64,000 bases of DNA, taken from the NCBI RefSeq assembly GCF_023015695.1, contig NZ_JALKAS010000001.1, positions 2,170,001 through 2,234,000 of the forward strand, written 5' to 3'. Below, piece after piece: positions 56,832-64,000 of this stretch. How positions within the stretch are numbered: position 1 is the stretch's first letter; the number at the start of each line of letters is the position of its first letter. The notes beneath the pieces were generated by a model that saw only the letters and a program-made list of their open reading frames with translations, was not told the DNA's origin and ran no database searches. A program made the translations under genes and the position numbers. The stretch is from Jannaschia sp. S6380. Lineage in GTDB: Bacteria > Pseudomonadota > Alphaproteobacteria > Rhodobacterales > Rhodobacteraceae.

Positions 56832-58019
56832 CTAGACCCCCGCCGCGGCAGCCGCCGAAGCCCGCGTGCCCGTCAACGCCCCCTGCGCGCCCATCGTGGC
56901 GAGCGAGGCGCTGGCGCCCCGAACCGCCCGCGACAATGCGTCCTCCCCCATGTCCCCTGCCAGCCAGCCGGCGAGAAAAAGCCCCGTGAACGCGTCACCT
57001 GCCCCCGTCGCATCCACGACCTCCACCGGCGGGGCCGGACAATTCACCGGCGCCGCGCCGGGCCGAAGCAGCGTGGCCCCCTCCGCGCCCCGCGTCAGCA
57101 CCAGCATCCCGCAGCAGGGATGGCCACCAGGCGGGCCGAAGGCGCGGCCGGGGTCGGCGGCGAGGTCGGGGGCGCGGGCGGTCATGGCCTCGAAGCTCTC
57201 ACGGTTGAGCATCAGCACGTCGCAGAACCCCATCAAGGCGCGCAGCCCGTCAAGCGTCAGCCAGTCCGACGACAGCCCCGCCGAATGAACCGAGATACGG
57301 TGCCCCGCCGCGCGGAGCGATGGCTCCGCAGATTGCGCGATGTCGGCGTGGAACCCGTCGAAATGCACCACGACGGGCAACTCGCCGGGGGGGCGGCGGG
57401 CCAGATGGTCGACCAGCGTGTCGGCGCGGACCTGAAAAGGTTCGTTGATGATGGTGCGGCGGCCGCCCGGCTCCACCATGACGATACACCGCGAAAGGCG
57501 CGTCCCCGGCGCCTGCAGCGCGCCGCTCGGGTCGACGCCCCGTTCGGACAGCTGCTCCAGCGCCCAAAGGCTGTCGTCGTCGCGCCCGAGCTGGGTGACC
57601 ATCTCGACGCCGATGCGTGCGGGGGGGTCTCCGGCTGCGGCGAAGGCGGCGACGTTCGCCGCGGGCCCGCCCAGCATCTTGGTAATGCCGTCGGAGGTGA
57701 CGCGCTCGCCGGACTGGGGCGCGTTGCCCAGCATCACCATGTAGTCGATGGAAATGTATCCCACCGAGATCAGCCGTGGCAGGTCGGCCCGGGCCGGACG
57801 CCCGGGGACGGCGCGCCGCGAGATCAGGGAGCGTGCCATCGTGTTGGGCCGATATCCCAGGTCATCCGCCGCACAAGTCACCGCGCGCCGCGTGCCGTCA
57901 GACACGGCCTTGCTGCCATTGAGAACATGGGAAACGGTGCCCACGGACACGCCGGCCCGGCGGGCCACGTCCCGTATCGTGACGCGACGGGCGAACGGTT
58001 TGGGATCCGGTTCTGTCAT
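56832..58019 (-). CDS. LacI-type HTH fused to a PfkB carbohydrate kinase
   Basis: A 395-residue protein with two domains in one open frame. Residues 13-70 are a LacI-family DNA-binding domain (VTIRDVARRAGVSVGTVSHV plus hinge helix LGYRPNTMARSLISRR). In place of the usual periplasmic-binding-like sensor, residues about 80-395 are a complete PfkB kinase with MLGGPAANVAAFAAAGD and DATGAGDAFTGLFLAGW (catalytic D342). The start at 58019 puts the HTH at the usual distance from the N-terminus. It is the first gene of a four-gene operon and has a matching LacI-type operator 46 bases upstream. It may act as repressor and enzyme at once. Confidence 0.88.
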   Translation of the reverse strand: MTEPDPKPFARRVTIRDVARRAGVSVGTVSHVLNGSKAVSDGTRRAVTCAADDLGYRPNTMARSLISRRAVPGRPARADLPRLISVGYISIDYMVMLGNAPQSGERVTSDGITKMLGGPAANVAAFAAAGDPPARIGVEMVTQLGRDDDSLWALEQLSERGVDPSGALQAPGTRLSRCIVMVEPGGRRTIINEPFQVRADTLVDHLARRPPGELPVVVHFDGFHADIAQSAEPSLRAAGHRISVHSAGLSSDWLTLDGLRALMGFCDVLMLNRESFEAMTARAPDLAADPGRAFGPPGGHPCCGMLVLTRGAEGATLLRPGAAPVNCPAPPVEVVDATGAGDAFTGLFLAGWLAGDMGEDALSRAVRGASASLATMGAQGALTGTRASAAAAAGV

Positions 58020-58064
58020 GCCCAGCAAGCACCATGGCCTTTCGCGGACGCCACCCGTCCATCC

Positions 58065-58099
58065 GGTGAAACGGTTCACCAATCACGGGCCCATGTCAA
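58065..58099 (-). promoter_or_regulatory. promoter and operator of the LacI-PfkB operon
   Basis: On the minus strand TTGACA (58099-58094) is followed 13 bases later by the palindrome GGTGAACCGTTTCACC (58080-58065), covering the -10 zone. Its core TGAACCGTTTCA shares 11 of 12 bases with the operator in front of the sugar ABC operon, which points to autoregulation by the fusion protein. Confidence 0.75.
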
Positions 58100-58747
58100 C
58101 GCCGCCGCGGCGCCTCGCAGGCTGGCCACCGTTGATGGCCGTGACGGCATCAGTTCCACGGCAATGGAGGGCGTCATCCTTCGTGCCAGGGCGTACCGGG
58201 GTCGGCGCCCTGAGGTGCGTGGTCGCCGCTGCCTCGTTCCCACCTCCGGAATACGTAGTCTTGCTTCCAAACGGGGGCATCGCCACGCCGCAATGCATCC
58301 ATCTGGCCGCGACCTGCGTGCAACGCCCTTGTCTGGCCACGGGGGGGGCGATGGTCGCGGTCGAATGCAACGCGCCCGCCCCATCCGCGCCAGGCGCTCG
58401 GCCGAGCCGGCCCCGTGGATCTTCAGTCACGGCTGCGCCCCTGGATGAACGCGCGTGACACCGACGCCGATCCGGTCGGCGTGCCGGACGACACCTGCGC
58501 GGGTCAGACGCCGATCGATCAGGTTCGACAGGATGCCAAGCAGGGGCCGCGCCCGTCCAGTCCGCCGGGACCGACGCCACCTGTTCCGCCATGGAATTTA
58601 TCGCTTCGGCACTCGTGACGTCCCGCGCGTCGGACTATCCGATGCCGATCACGTCCCCGCACCGAGGTGGTTGGTACCGTTCCGCTTCCGGGTCGACGTG
58701 GGGCTTGCCGCGATGCGGCGGCAGGGGCACGCGCTGGCCTGAAATAC
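58100..58747. other. region without a recognised gene
   Basis: This 648-base gap separates the sugar locus from the copper locus. Several frames are open because of high GC, but none has domain similarity, a ribosome-binding site or consistent codon use. It may hold decayed sequence and the upstream promoter elements of the LacI-PfkB operon. Confidence 0.5.
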
Positions 58748-59020
58748 CTACCGGGACGCCTTCTGTAATAGCCCGATCAGCTCGTCGAACTTGGCGCGTT
58801 GTTCTTCGGGGTCTCCGCTCGCAATCGCGGACTCGACACAATGCTCGGCGTGGTTCTCCAGAACGAGCCTTTCGACGCCGAGTACGGCGGATCGTATCGC
58901 GGCCGTCTGCGCCAGGATGTCCATGCAGTAACGGTCGCTTTCGACCATCTTGGCGACACCGCGCACCTGTCCTTCGAGCCGTGACAGGCGATCCAGCGCC
59001 CTTTGCTTGTTGGCCTTCAT
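58748..59020 (-). CDS. csoR: CsoR-family copper-sensing repressor
   Basis: A 90-residue all-helical repressor. C32, H57 and C61 have the exact spacing (25 and 4) of the Cu(I) ligands of CsoR, in YCMDIL and ENHAEHCVE, which favours copper over nickel (RcnR) or formaldehyde (FrmR). AGGAG precedes the ATG at 59020. A perfect operator lies 47 bases upstream. It probably represses the divergent genes and itself when copper is low. Confidence 0.85.
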   Translation of the reverse strand: MKANKQRALDRLSRLEGQVRGVAKMVESDRYCMDILAQTAAIRSAVLGVERLVLENHAEHCVESAIASGDPEEQRAKFDELIGLLQKASR

Positions 59021-59066
59021 GCGGCGGCACTCCTTTTTCGCGAAACCTTCGGGTGACATCTTGGCT

Positions 59067-59087
59067 ATATACCCTATGCGGGTATAT
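59067..59087. promoter_or_regulatory. CsoR operator
   Basis: ATATACCC (59067-59074), a 5-base centre TATGC, and GGGTATAT (59080-59087): a perfect inverted repeat matching the known CsoR half-site (TACCC...GGGTA). It sits between csoR and the divergent copper-type genes. Confidence 0.85.
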
Positions 59088-59180
59088 TGAAGTGACGGCA
59101 ATGGCACAGCAGAACGACGCTACAATGGTCTTCAAAGCGCAGGTCATCACAGTGGCAGCGGCCAAGGCCGGTTCTTTGCG

Positions 59181-59336
59181 ATGATCGGCGCCTCGACCTT
59201 GGTGATGCATGGCCCGATCCATCTCGATACCTACGCGCAGGACCACGTCCTTTTCTTGCAGACGCGGGCCCGGATGTCGCTCCACATGGGCGGCGTGCTG
59301 ACGATCATCCAGGCGCGGCGAGATCGCGGAGATTGA
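59181..59336 (+). pseudogene. DUF305 protein remnant
   Basis: A 51-residue frame whose STLVMHGPIHLDTYAQDHVLFLQTR resembles the membrane segment before the DUF305 domain in copper-linked proteins (HxxxxYLNTYALDHVxFSETR), but it stops before the DUF305 domain itself. Several otherwise conserved positions differ. A 27-residue frame (59101-59184) overlaps its ATG and may be part of the same decayed leader. It lies directly after the CsoR operator, as an intact copper gene would. Confidence 0.55.
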
Positions 59337-59399
59337 AGCAGTCGGCGATGCAGCCCCCGGCACAGCCCGAACCGAACCCTGAGACGAAAGAGACCCATC

Positions 59400-60188
59400 A
59401 TGCCCAAGGACACCCGAGACGTCGCCGATGTGACAACGGATCCCGCCACCGCCGCGACCGGCAAGACGGCCGTCCTCTACCGCATGGCCCTCCCGAACCA
59501 TCTGTGCCCATCGGGCCAAAAGGCGCGCTGGCTCTTGAACCGCGAGGGCTTCGAGGTCGACGACCGCCTGTTCCGAGACCGCTCGGAGGTCGATGCATTC
59601 AAGAAGGAACACGACGTCTCCACGACGCCGCAGGTCTGGATCGAGGGCGAGCGGGTCGGTGGCTACGATGCCCTGCGCGCGCGTCTTACCGACCACGACC
59701 CGAACGCTAAGACCTACAGACCGGTGATCTACCTCTTCGCCGTGGCCGCCGCGACCGCGCTCACGCTGTCCATCGGTTTTCTCGGCGCCGTCACATGGCA
59801 GACGCTCGGGTGGTTCATCTCAGTCGCGATGATCCTGCTGGGGATGCAGAAGCTCCGCGATATCGAAGGCTTTACCACGATGTTCCTCAACTACGACCTG
59901 CTGGCGCGGAAATGGGTGCCCTATGCCTATATTTATCCCTGGGTCGAGACCGGGGCGGGCATTCTGATGACGGGCATGCTGCTGACCTGGCTTGCCGCCC
60001 CCGCGGCGCTCTTCATCGCCACGGTCGGCGCGATCAGCGTGTTCAAGGCGGTCTATGTCGACAGGCGAGAGCTGAAATGCGCCTGTGTGGGCGGCAACTC
60101 GAACGTGCCGCTCGGCTTCGTGAGCCTGACCGAGAACCTGATGATGATGGGGATGGCCATCGTCATGCTGATACTGATTGTCGTTTAA
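59400..60188 (+). CDS. glutaredoxin fused to a MauE/DoxX-type membrane domain
   Basis: A 262-residue protein. Residues about 22-100 form a glutaredoxin with one active-site cysteine (C36 in HLCPSGQKA, a monothiol type) and the cis-proline loop STTPQVWI. Residues about 108-260 hold four or five membrane helices of the MauE/DoxX type, with a CxC in LKCACVGG. Such fusions are often near CsoR and copper-handling genes and may reduce membrane thiols. It is 64 bases after the DUF305 remnant. Confidence 0.82.
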   Translation: MPKDTRDVADVTTDPATAATGKTAVLYRMALPNHLCPSGQKARWLLNREGFEVDDRLFRDRSEVDAFKKEHDVSTTPQVWIEGERVGGYDALRARLTDHDPNAKTYRPVIYLFAVAAATALTLSIGFLGAVTWQTLGWFISVAMILLGMQKLRDIEGFTTMFLNYDLLARKWVPYAYIYPWVETGAGILMTGMLLTWLAAPAALFIATVGAISVFKAVYVDRRELKCACVGGNSNVPLGFVSLTENLMMMGMAIVMLILIVV

Positions 60189-60682
60189 AGGGAGTGGCGG
60201 CAAACAGGGTTGCCGGTGACGGTGCGCGCGAAATGCGGCACGTCATATATCTCGACGAAGTTGCGGGAGCCGTCGCCTTCTACGCTGAGTATTCCGGTGT
60301 CCGCCCGCCACTTTCAGGGGCTATGTCGACCGCCAATCGATTGTGTACAAAACCGTCAGTCTGACGATCCTGCGGCACGACTAGAGATGGTTCCTGGCAA
60401 GGGACGTTGACGCGTTGCACAAGCGGAGAACAGGCAGCGCCGGCGAACGCGTAGCGGGCTACGCGTCGCGGAACGTATCACGGGCCGGCTCGCGACCTGC
60501 GCTTGTCACTCCACCTGAGAGTTCTCCTGCGCCGGCGCTGGTCCGGAAAGGCGTGGCCTATCCGGTGGTCGTGTAAGTCATGCCTCGGCTCCGTGAGGTC
60601 GCCTGAACTATGCCCTTAGGCAAGATAACTTGCATCTAAATGCCATACATGAAAGTATGCTTGCAGTTATTCCCGAGCCATC
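60189..60682. repeat. gene-poor region with nested inverted repeats
   Basis: No gene is seen in these 494 bases. Inside, ACAAGCG (60419-60425) and CGCTTGT (60500-60506) flank a perfect hairpin ACGCGTAG-CGGG-CTACGCGT (60447-60466). A smaller repeat, CATAC (60644-60648) and GTATG (60655-60659), lies 24 bases before the RpiR gene and could be its operator. Confidence 0.45.
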
Positions 60683-61519
60683 ATGTCCCTCCTGCAGAAA
60701 ATTTCCGGCCAGGCCCCGACCCTGACGCCCAGCGAGCGGCGACTGGTGGAGAACGTGATCGAGAGCCCCACGGCCGCGGCCCTTGGCACCGCGGGCGAAC
60801 TGGCGCGCGCCGTGGGCGTACACGAGGCGACCGCGTCGCGACTGGCGAAGAAGCTGGGCTACGACAGCTATGCCGCCTTCCGCGACGCGCTGCGCGACGA
60901 GTTCATCGCCACGCGCGAGACCGCGACGCGGTTCGAGAAGACTATTGCGGAAGCCGGGTCCGACACGGTTCTCGGCAAGCTCGCGCGCGACGAGATGCAG
61001 GCCCTCGGCCGGATCGAGGAATTCATCACCCCCGACCGGATCACCGAAATCGCGGCCCTCCTGATGCGCGCCAACCGCATCTTCATCTACGGCTACGGCA
61101 ATGCCGAGGTTCTCGCCCTGATGATGGTCAAACGGTTCCGACGCTTCGGCAAGGACGTCCAGCAACTCGACACCGACCCGAGGGGGTTGGCCGAACAGAT
61201 GCTCGGCCTCGCGGCGGGCGACGTCGTGCTCAGCTTCGCCTTCCGCCGACCGCCGCGCGGCTATGCCGCCCTGATAGAGACGGCGCGCGAAATCGGTGCC
61301 GAAACGATCATCGTATCGGGCAAATCGGGCGCGCTTCTTTCGCCGCCCCCCGATCACATCCTGACCGCGCCCCGCTCCGGCGACCAGGATGCGTTCCAGA
61401 CCCTGACCGTGCCGATGACGGTGTGCAACGCGCTCGTCATCGCCGCCGGCCTCACCGCGAAGGACGAGTCGCTCAAGAAACTCGACCGCCTGGGGCAATT
61501 GATCGAGCGCTTCGACTAG
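60683..61519 (+). CDS. MurR/RpiR-family transcriptional regulator
   Basis: A 278-residue regulator. The N-terminal HTH_6 domain has LTPSERRLVENVIESP and ELARAVGVHEATASRLAKKLGYDSYAAFRDAL. The C-terminal SIS domain has FIYGYGNAEVLALMMVKRFRRFG and LSFAFRRPPRGYAALIETARE, where a sugar phosphate would bind. It begins a plus-strand group with an ABC transporter and probably regulates it. Confidence 0.9.
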   Translation: MSLLQKISGQAPTLTPSERRLVENVIESPTAAALGTAGELARAVGVHEATASRLAKKLGYDSYAAFRDALRDEFIATRETATRFEKTIAEAGSDTVLGKLARDEMQALGRIEEFITPDRITEIAALLMRANRIFIYGYGNAEVLALMMVKRFRRFGKDVQQLDTDPRGLAEQMLGLAAGDVVLSFAFRRPPRGYAALIETAREIGAETIIVSGKSGALLSPPPDHILTAPRSGDQDAFQTLTVPMTVCNALVIAAGLTAKDESLKKLDRLGQLIERFD

Positions 61520-61546
61520 GAAAACGAGGATTCAAGGGAGGATCAC

Positions 61547-62668
61547 ATGACGTCCCGCAACGCAACGCGCCTCGGCGCGATCGGTATTCTGTTGTCTTCG
61601 GCCGCGCTGGCCGATGGCCATCTGGATGAAATGGGGCCGGAGGAGTTGCTGCCGCTGGCGCAGGAGGAAGGGACCGTGACGGTCTATTCCTTCACCAGCC
61701 GCATCGGCCGCGTGGAGACGGCCTTCGAGGAGGCCTATCCCGGCATCGACCTGCAGGGCTTCGACATCTCGTCGACCGAACAGATCGCCCGGCTTCGGGC
61801 CGAGGCGCAGGCCGGCGTGACCAACGCGGATGTCGTTTATACCTCGGACACGCCGGTTGTCCTGGGCGAGCTCCTGGAGACCGGCATTGTCAGGCCCTAT
61901 GTTCCGCCGCGCGTCGCCGAGCGCGTGCCGCAGAACTACCGCGAACCCCTTCTCGCGCAACGCCTGTCCACCAAGGTCCTGATGTATAACGAGGAGGCCC
62001 ATCCCGACGGCGCCCCCGTCACCAACCTGTGGCAATTGACGACGGAGGATTGGCGCGGGCGCGTCGTGATGGTCGATCCGCTGCAGCGGGGCGACTACCT
62101 CGACCTGATGACCGAGATCGTGCTGCGCGCCGACGAGATGGCCGGGGCCTACGAGGCGCAGTTCGGCAAGGCGCTCGCGCTGGATGGCGCGACCAATGCG
62201 GGCGAGCAATTCATCGTGGACCTGTTCGCCAACAACGTGATCCTGGTCGGGTCCACCGATGACGTGAACGTGGCCGTCGGCGCGACGGGGCAGGAGGCCC
62301 CGCCCGTGGGCTTCACCAGCTATTCCGACCGCTGCGACAACGAGGACGAGGGCTGGGCCCTGCAGGTCGCCAACGAAGTGGAGCCCGCGCCGGGCATCAT
62401 CTTCCCCGCCGTTTTGGCCCTGGCGGCCGAACCCAACAACCCCGCCGCCGCGCGGCTCGTCATCGACTTCCTGATGGGCGACGAGAGCGAGACCGGCGGC
62501 CCCGGCCTCGCGCCCTTCTACGTCGCCGGGGACTACGTGACGCGGACGGACATTCCGCCGCATCCCGATGCGGTCCCGCTCGACACGTTCAACGCCTGGC
62601 GGATCGCACCGGCCGAGACGGCGACGATCCGGGCCGAGATCGGCGACCTGATCCTGACCCTGCAATAG
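61547..62668 (+). CDS. ABC transporter substrate-binding protein, iron/2-AEP type
   Basis: A 373-residue periplasmic protein. The signal peptide is cleaved near AALAD, and the type-2 fold has GTVTVYSFTSRIGRVETAFEEAYPGIDLQGFD and ADVVYTSDTPVVLGELLETG. The class transports ferric iron, sugars or 2-aminoethylphosphonate. A regulator of the sugar-phosphate-sensing type upstream makes an organic ligand somewhat more likely than iron. GGGAGG precedes the ATG. Confidence 0.85.
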   Translation: MTSRNATRLGAIGILLSSAALADGHLDEMGPEELLPLAQEEGTVTVYSFTSRIGRVETAFEEAYPGIDLQGFDISSTEQIARLRAEAQAGVTNADVVYTSDTPVVLGELLETGIVRPYVPPRVAERVPQNYREPLLAQRLSTKVLMYNEEAHPDGAPVTNLWQLTTEDWRGRVVMVDPLQRGDYLDLMTEIVLRADEMAGAYEAQFGKALALDGATNAGEQFIVDLFANNVILVGSTDDVNVAVGATGQEAPPVGFTSYSDRCDNEDEGWALQVANEVEPAPGIIFPAVLALAAEPNNPAAARLVIDFLMGDESETGGPGLAPFYVAGDYVTRTDIPPHPDAVPLDTFNAWRIAPAETATIRAEIGDLILTLQ

Positions 62669-62741
62669 CGGATCCCGCACCGGGGATGGCATTGGGTCCG
62701 CCCCCGTGCCGTTCTCGACCCACTGAACAGGGGTGATCTCG

Positions 62742-64000
62742 ATGGCCAATGCTGCCGCGCGCCGACAGGGCCGCCGGGTGATCTTCCGGCAGGGCACCAT
62801 TCTCAAGGCGGGCGTCCTGGCGATCCTGATCGCACTGATCGTCCTGCCGCTCCTGCGCACGGTGCTGTTCACGCTGCAGCCCGACACCATCCGCGCGTGG
62901 TCGGACGTGCTCACGGGGCGGCTTTCGACGAACCTGTTCTACAAGCCCCTGGGCAACACCCTGCTGATCGGCGTGGTGGTATCGACGGGCTGCGTGTTGC
63001 TGGGCGGGTTCCTCGCCTGGCTCGTGGTGATGACCAATGTGCCCTATCGCCGGATCATCGGCGTGATGGCCACCCTGCCCTTCATGATCCCGTCCTTCGC
63101 CGCCGCCCTGGCCTGGGGCGCGCTGTTCCGCAACGACCGCGTGGGAGGACAGGTCGGCTGGCTGCAGGGACAGGGACTCGACATCCCGGATTGGCTGGCC
63201 TGGGGCCTGGTACCGACGCTGATCGTGCTGACGCTGCACTATTTCAGCCTGGCCTTCACCATCATCGCCGCGGCGCTGGCCACCGTGAACTCCGATTTGG
63301 TCGAGGCGGCGCAGATCGCGGGCGTCAGGGGGCGGCGCATCCTGCTGGGCATTATCCTGCCGGTGACGATGCCCGCCCTGGTGGCCGCCGGATCGCTCTG
63401 CTTCGCGGGCGCGGTCTCGAATTTCGCCACGCCGGCGCTGCTGGGATTGCCGGTGCGGATGCAGACGCTGTCGACCCGTCTGTTCGGCATGATCGAGGTG
63501 GGACAGGTCGGGCGCGGCTACGTCATCGGCATCCTGCTGGTGCTGATCTCGGGGGCCTTTCTGTGGGCGGGCAACCGCATCGTCTCGGGGCGTCGCTCCT
63601 ATGCCACGATTACGGGGAAGGGCGGGCGGGCCAAACGCTTCGACCTGCGCGGCGCACGCTGGCCGCTTTTCGGCGCGGCGATGGCCGTGCTGCTCGCTTC
63701 GACCGTGGTGCCGGTCATCGTACTGACCGCGTCCAGCCTCGCGCCCTCCTCGGCCAACCTCTTTTCGGGCTGGACCCTGCACTACTGGACCGGGCGGAGC
63801 GACCCGTCCTTCGCGCAGGGCATTCCCGGCATCGCTCATAACGAGGATATCGTGCGCGCGCTGACGGTCACGCTGGCACTCGGGCTCTGCGTGGCCATTA
63901 CCGGCATGATCGTGGGGCTGCTTGCGTCCTACACAACGGCGCGGTTCCGCGAGGGCTGGATGTCGGCGGCCATCACGCAGATCAGCTTCCTGCCGCTCTT
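62742..64000 (+). CDS. ABC transporter permease, iron/spermidine type (partial)
   Basis: The first 419 codons of a permease that runs off the window. It has an N-terminal helix (ILKAGVLAILIALIVLPLL) and a first complete permease unit with the EAA loop VEAAQIAGVRGRRILLGIILPVTMPA. A second unit starts near residue 300 (WPLFGAAMAVLLAS), so it looks like the fused two-domain FbpB/AfuB-type permease. It lies 73 bases after the binding-protein gene. Confidence 0.88.
   Translation, partial: MANAAARRQGRRVIFRQGTILKAGVLAILIALIVLPLLRTVLFTLQPDTIRAWSDVLTGRLSTNLFYKPLGNTLLIGVVVSTGCVLLGGFLAWLVVMTNVPYRRIIGVMATLPFMIPSFAAALAWGALFRNDRVGGQVGWLQGQGLDIPDWLAWGLVPTLIVLTLHYFSLAFTIIAAALATVNSDLVEAAQIAGVRGRRILLGIILPVTMPALVAAGSLCFAGAVSNFATPALLGLPVRMQTLSTRLFGMIEVGQVGRGYVIGILLVLISGAFLWAGNRIVSGRRSYATITGKGGRAKRFDLRGARWPLFGAAMAVLLASTVVPVIVLTASSLAPSSANLFSGWTLHYWTGRSDPSFAQGIPGIAHNEDIVRALTVTLALGLCVAITGMIVGLLASYTTARFREGWMSAAITQISFLPL

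Noticed and set aside
58083..58592. A 169-codon minus-strand frame between the sugar and copper loci
   Set aside because: It has no domain similarity, no ribosome-binding site and a skewed composition typical of random GC-rich frames.

Overview
The window comes from a high-GC alphaproteobacterium, almost certainly a member of the Rhodobacteraceae (roseobacter/rhodobacter group). The basis is the gene set: a complete TCA-cycle block (sdhCDAB, mdh, sucCD, sucAB, lpd) punctuated by small lineage-type genes, four ethylmalonyl-CoA-pathway genes (ccr, ecm, mch, mcl2) close to it, a LuxI synthase and many ATGA/GTGA stop-start overlaps. No rRNA, CRISPR array, prophage or recognisable insertion sequence was seen. 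One tRNA gene, tRNA-Ala(GGC), is present.

Layout. 1-2.4 kb: the end of a minus-strand operon (SDR, RecD-like helicase) and an AHL synthase. 2.6-7.6 kb: crotonyl-CoA carboxylase/reductase and a lipid acyltransferase, divergent from ethylmalonyl-CoA mutase. 7.6-11.8 kb: H-NS-like protein, purine nucleoside phosphorylase, CreD, ornithine decarboxylase and a small lipoprotein. 11.8-17 kb: the sdh operon (minus strand), with a sulfotransferase and four tiny lipoproteins between sdhA and sdhB. 17.2-22.7 kb: membrane and stress-type proteins, then mch and mcl2. 22.7-36.8 kb: mdh-sucC-sucD-sucA-sucB-lpd (plus strand), interleaved with small unknown genes and one low-GC orphan MazF/PemK toxin. 36.9-39.5 kb: GntR regulator, YgjP-type peptidase, TIGR02300 protein and tRNA-Ala. 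39.5-41.4 kb: a lower-GC patch beside the tRNA with an orphan solute-binding protein. 41.4-50.2 kb: a peptide ABC transporter operon with a gamma-glutamyltransferase, a DUF1028 protein and a GntR regulator.

The most unusual region is 50.2-58.1 kb. A plus-strand sugar ABC transporter operon converges on a minus-strand operon. The minus-strand operon encodes a LacI-type DNA-binding domain fused to a PfkB sugar kinase, a second PfkB kinase, an eIF2B-like protein that appears to lack the isomerase catalytic residues, and a SIS-domain sugar-phosphate enzyme. Both operons carry near-identical LacI-type palindromes at their promoters. My inference is that the kinase fusion is a trigger enzyme that senses its own substrate or product and controls both operons.

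58.1-60.2 kb holds a copper-type CsoR repressor with a clear operator, a decayed DUF305 fragment and a glutaredoxin-membrane fusion. 60.7-64 kb holds an RpiR regulator with an iron-type ABC binding protein and a permease that runs off the window. Together the core genes would let the cell assimilate acetyl-CoA through the ethylmalonyl-CoA pathway into the TCA cycle. The flanking accessory loci handle uptake of peptides, a sugar or nucleoside-like compound, and possibly a metal or phosphonate.
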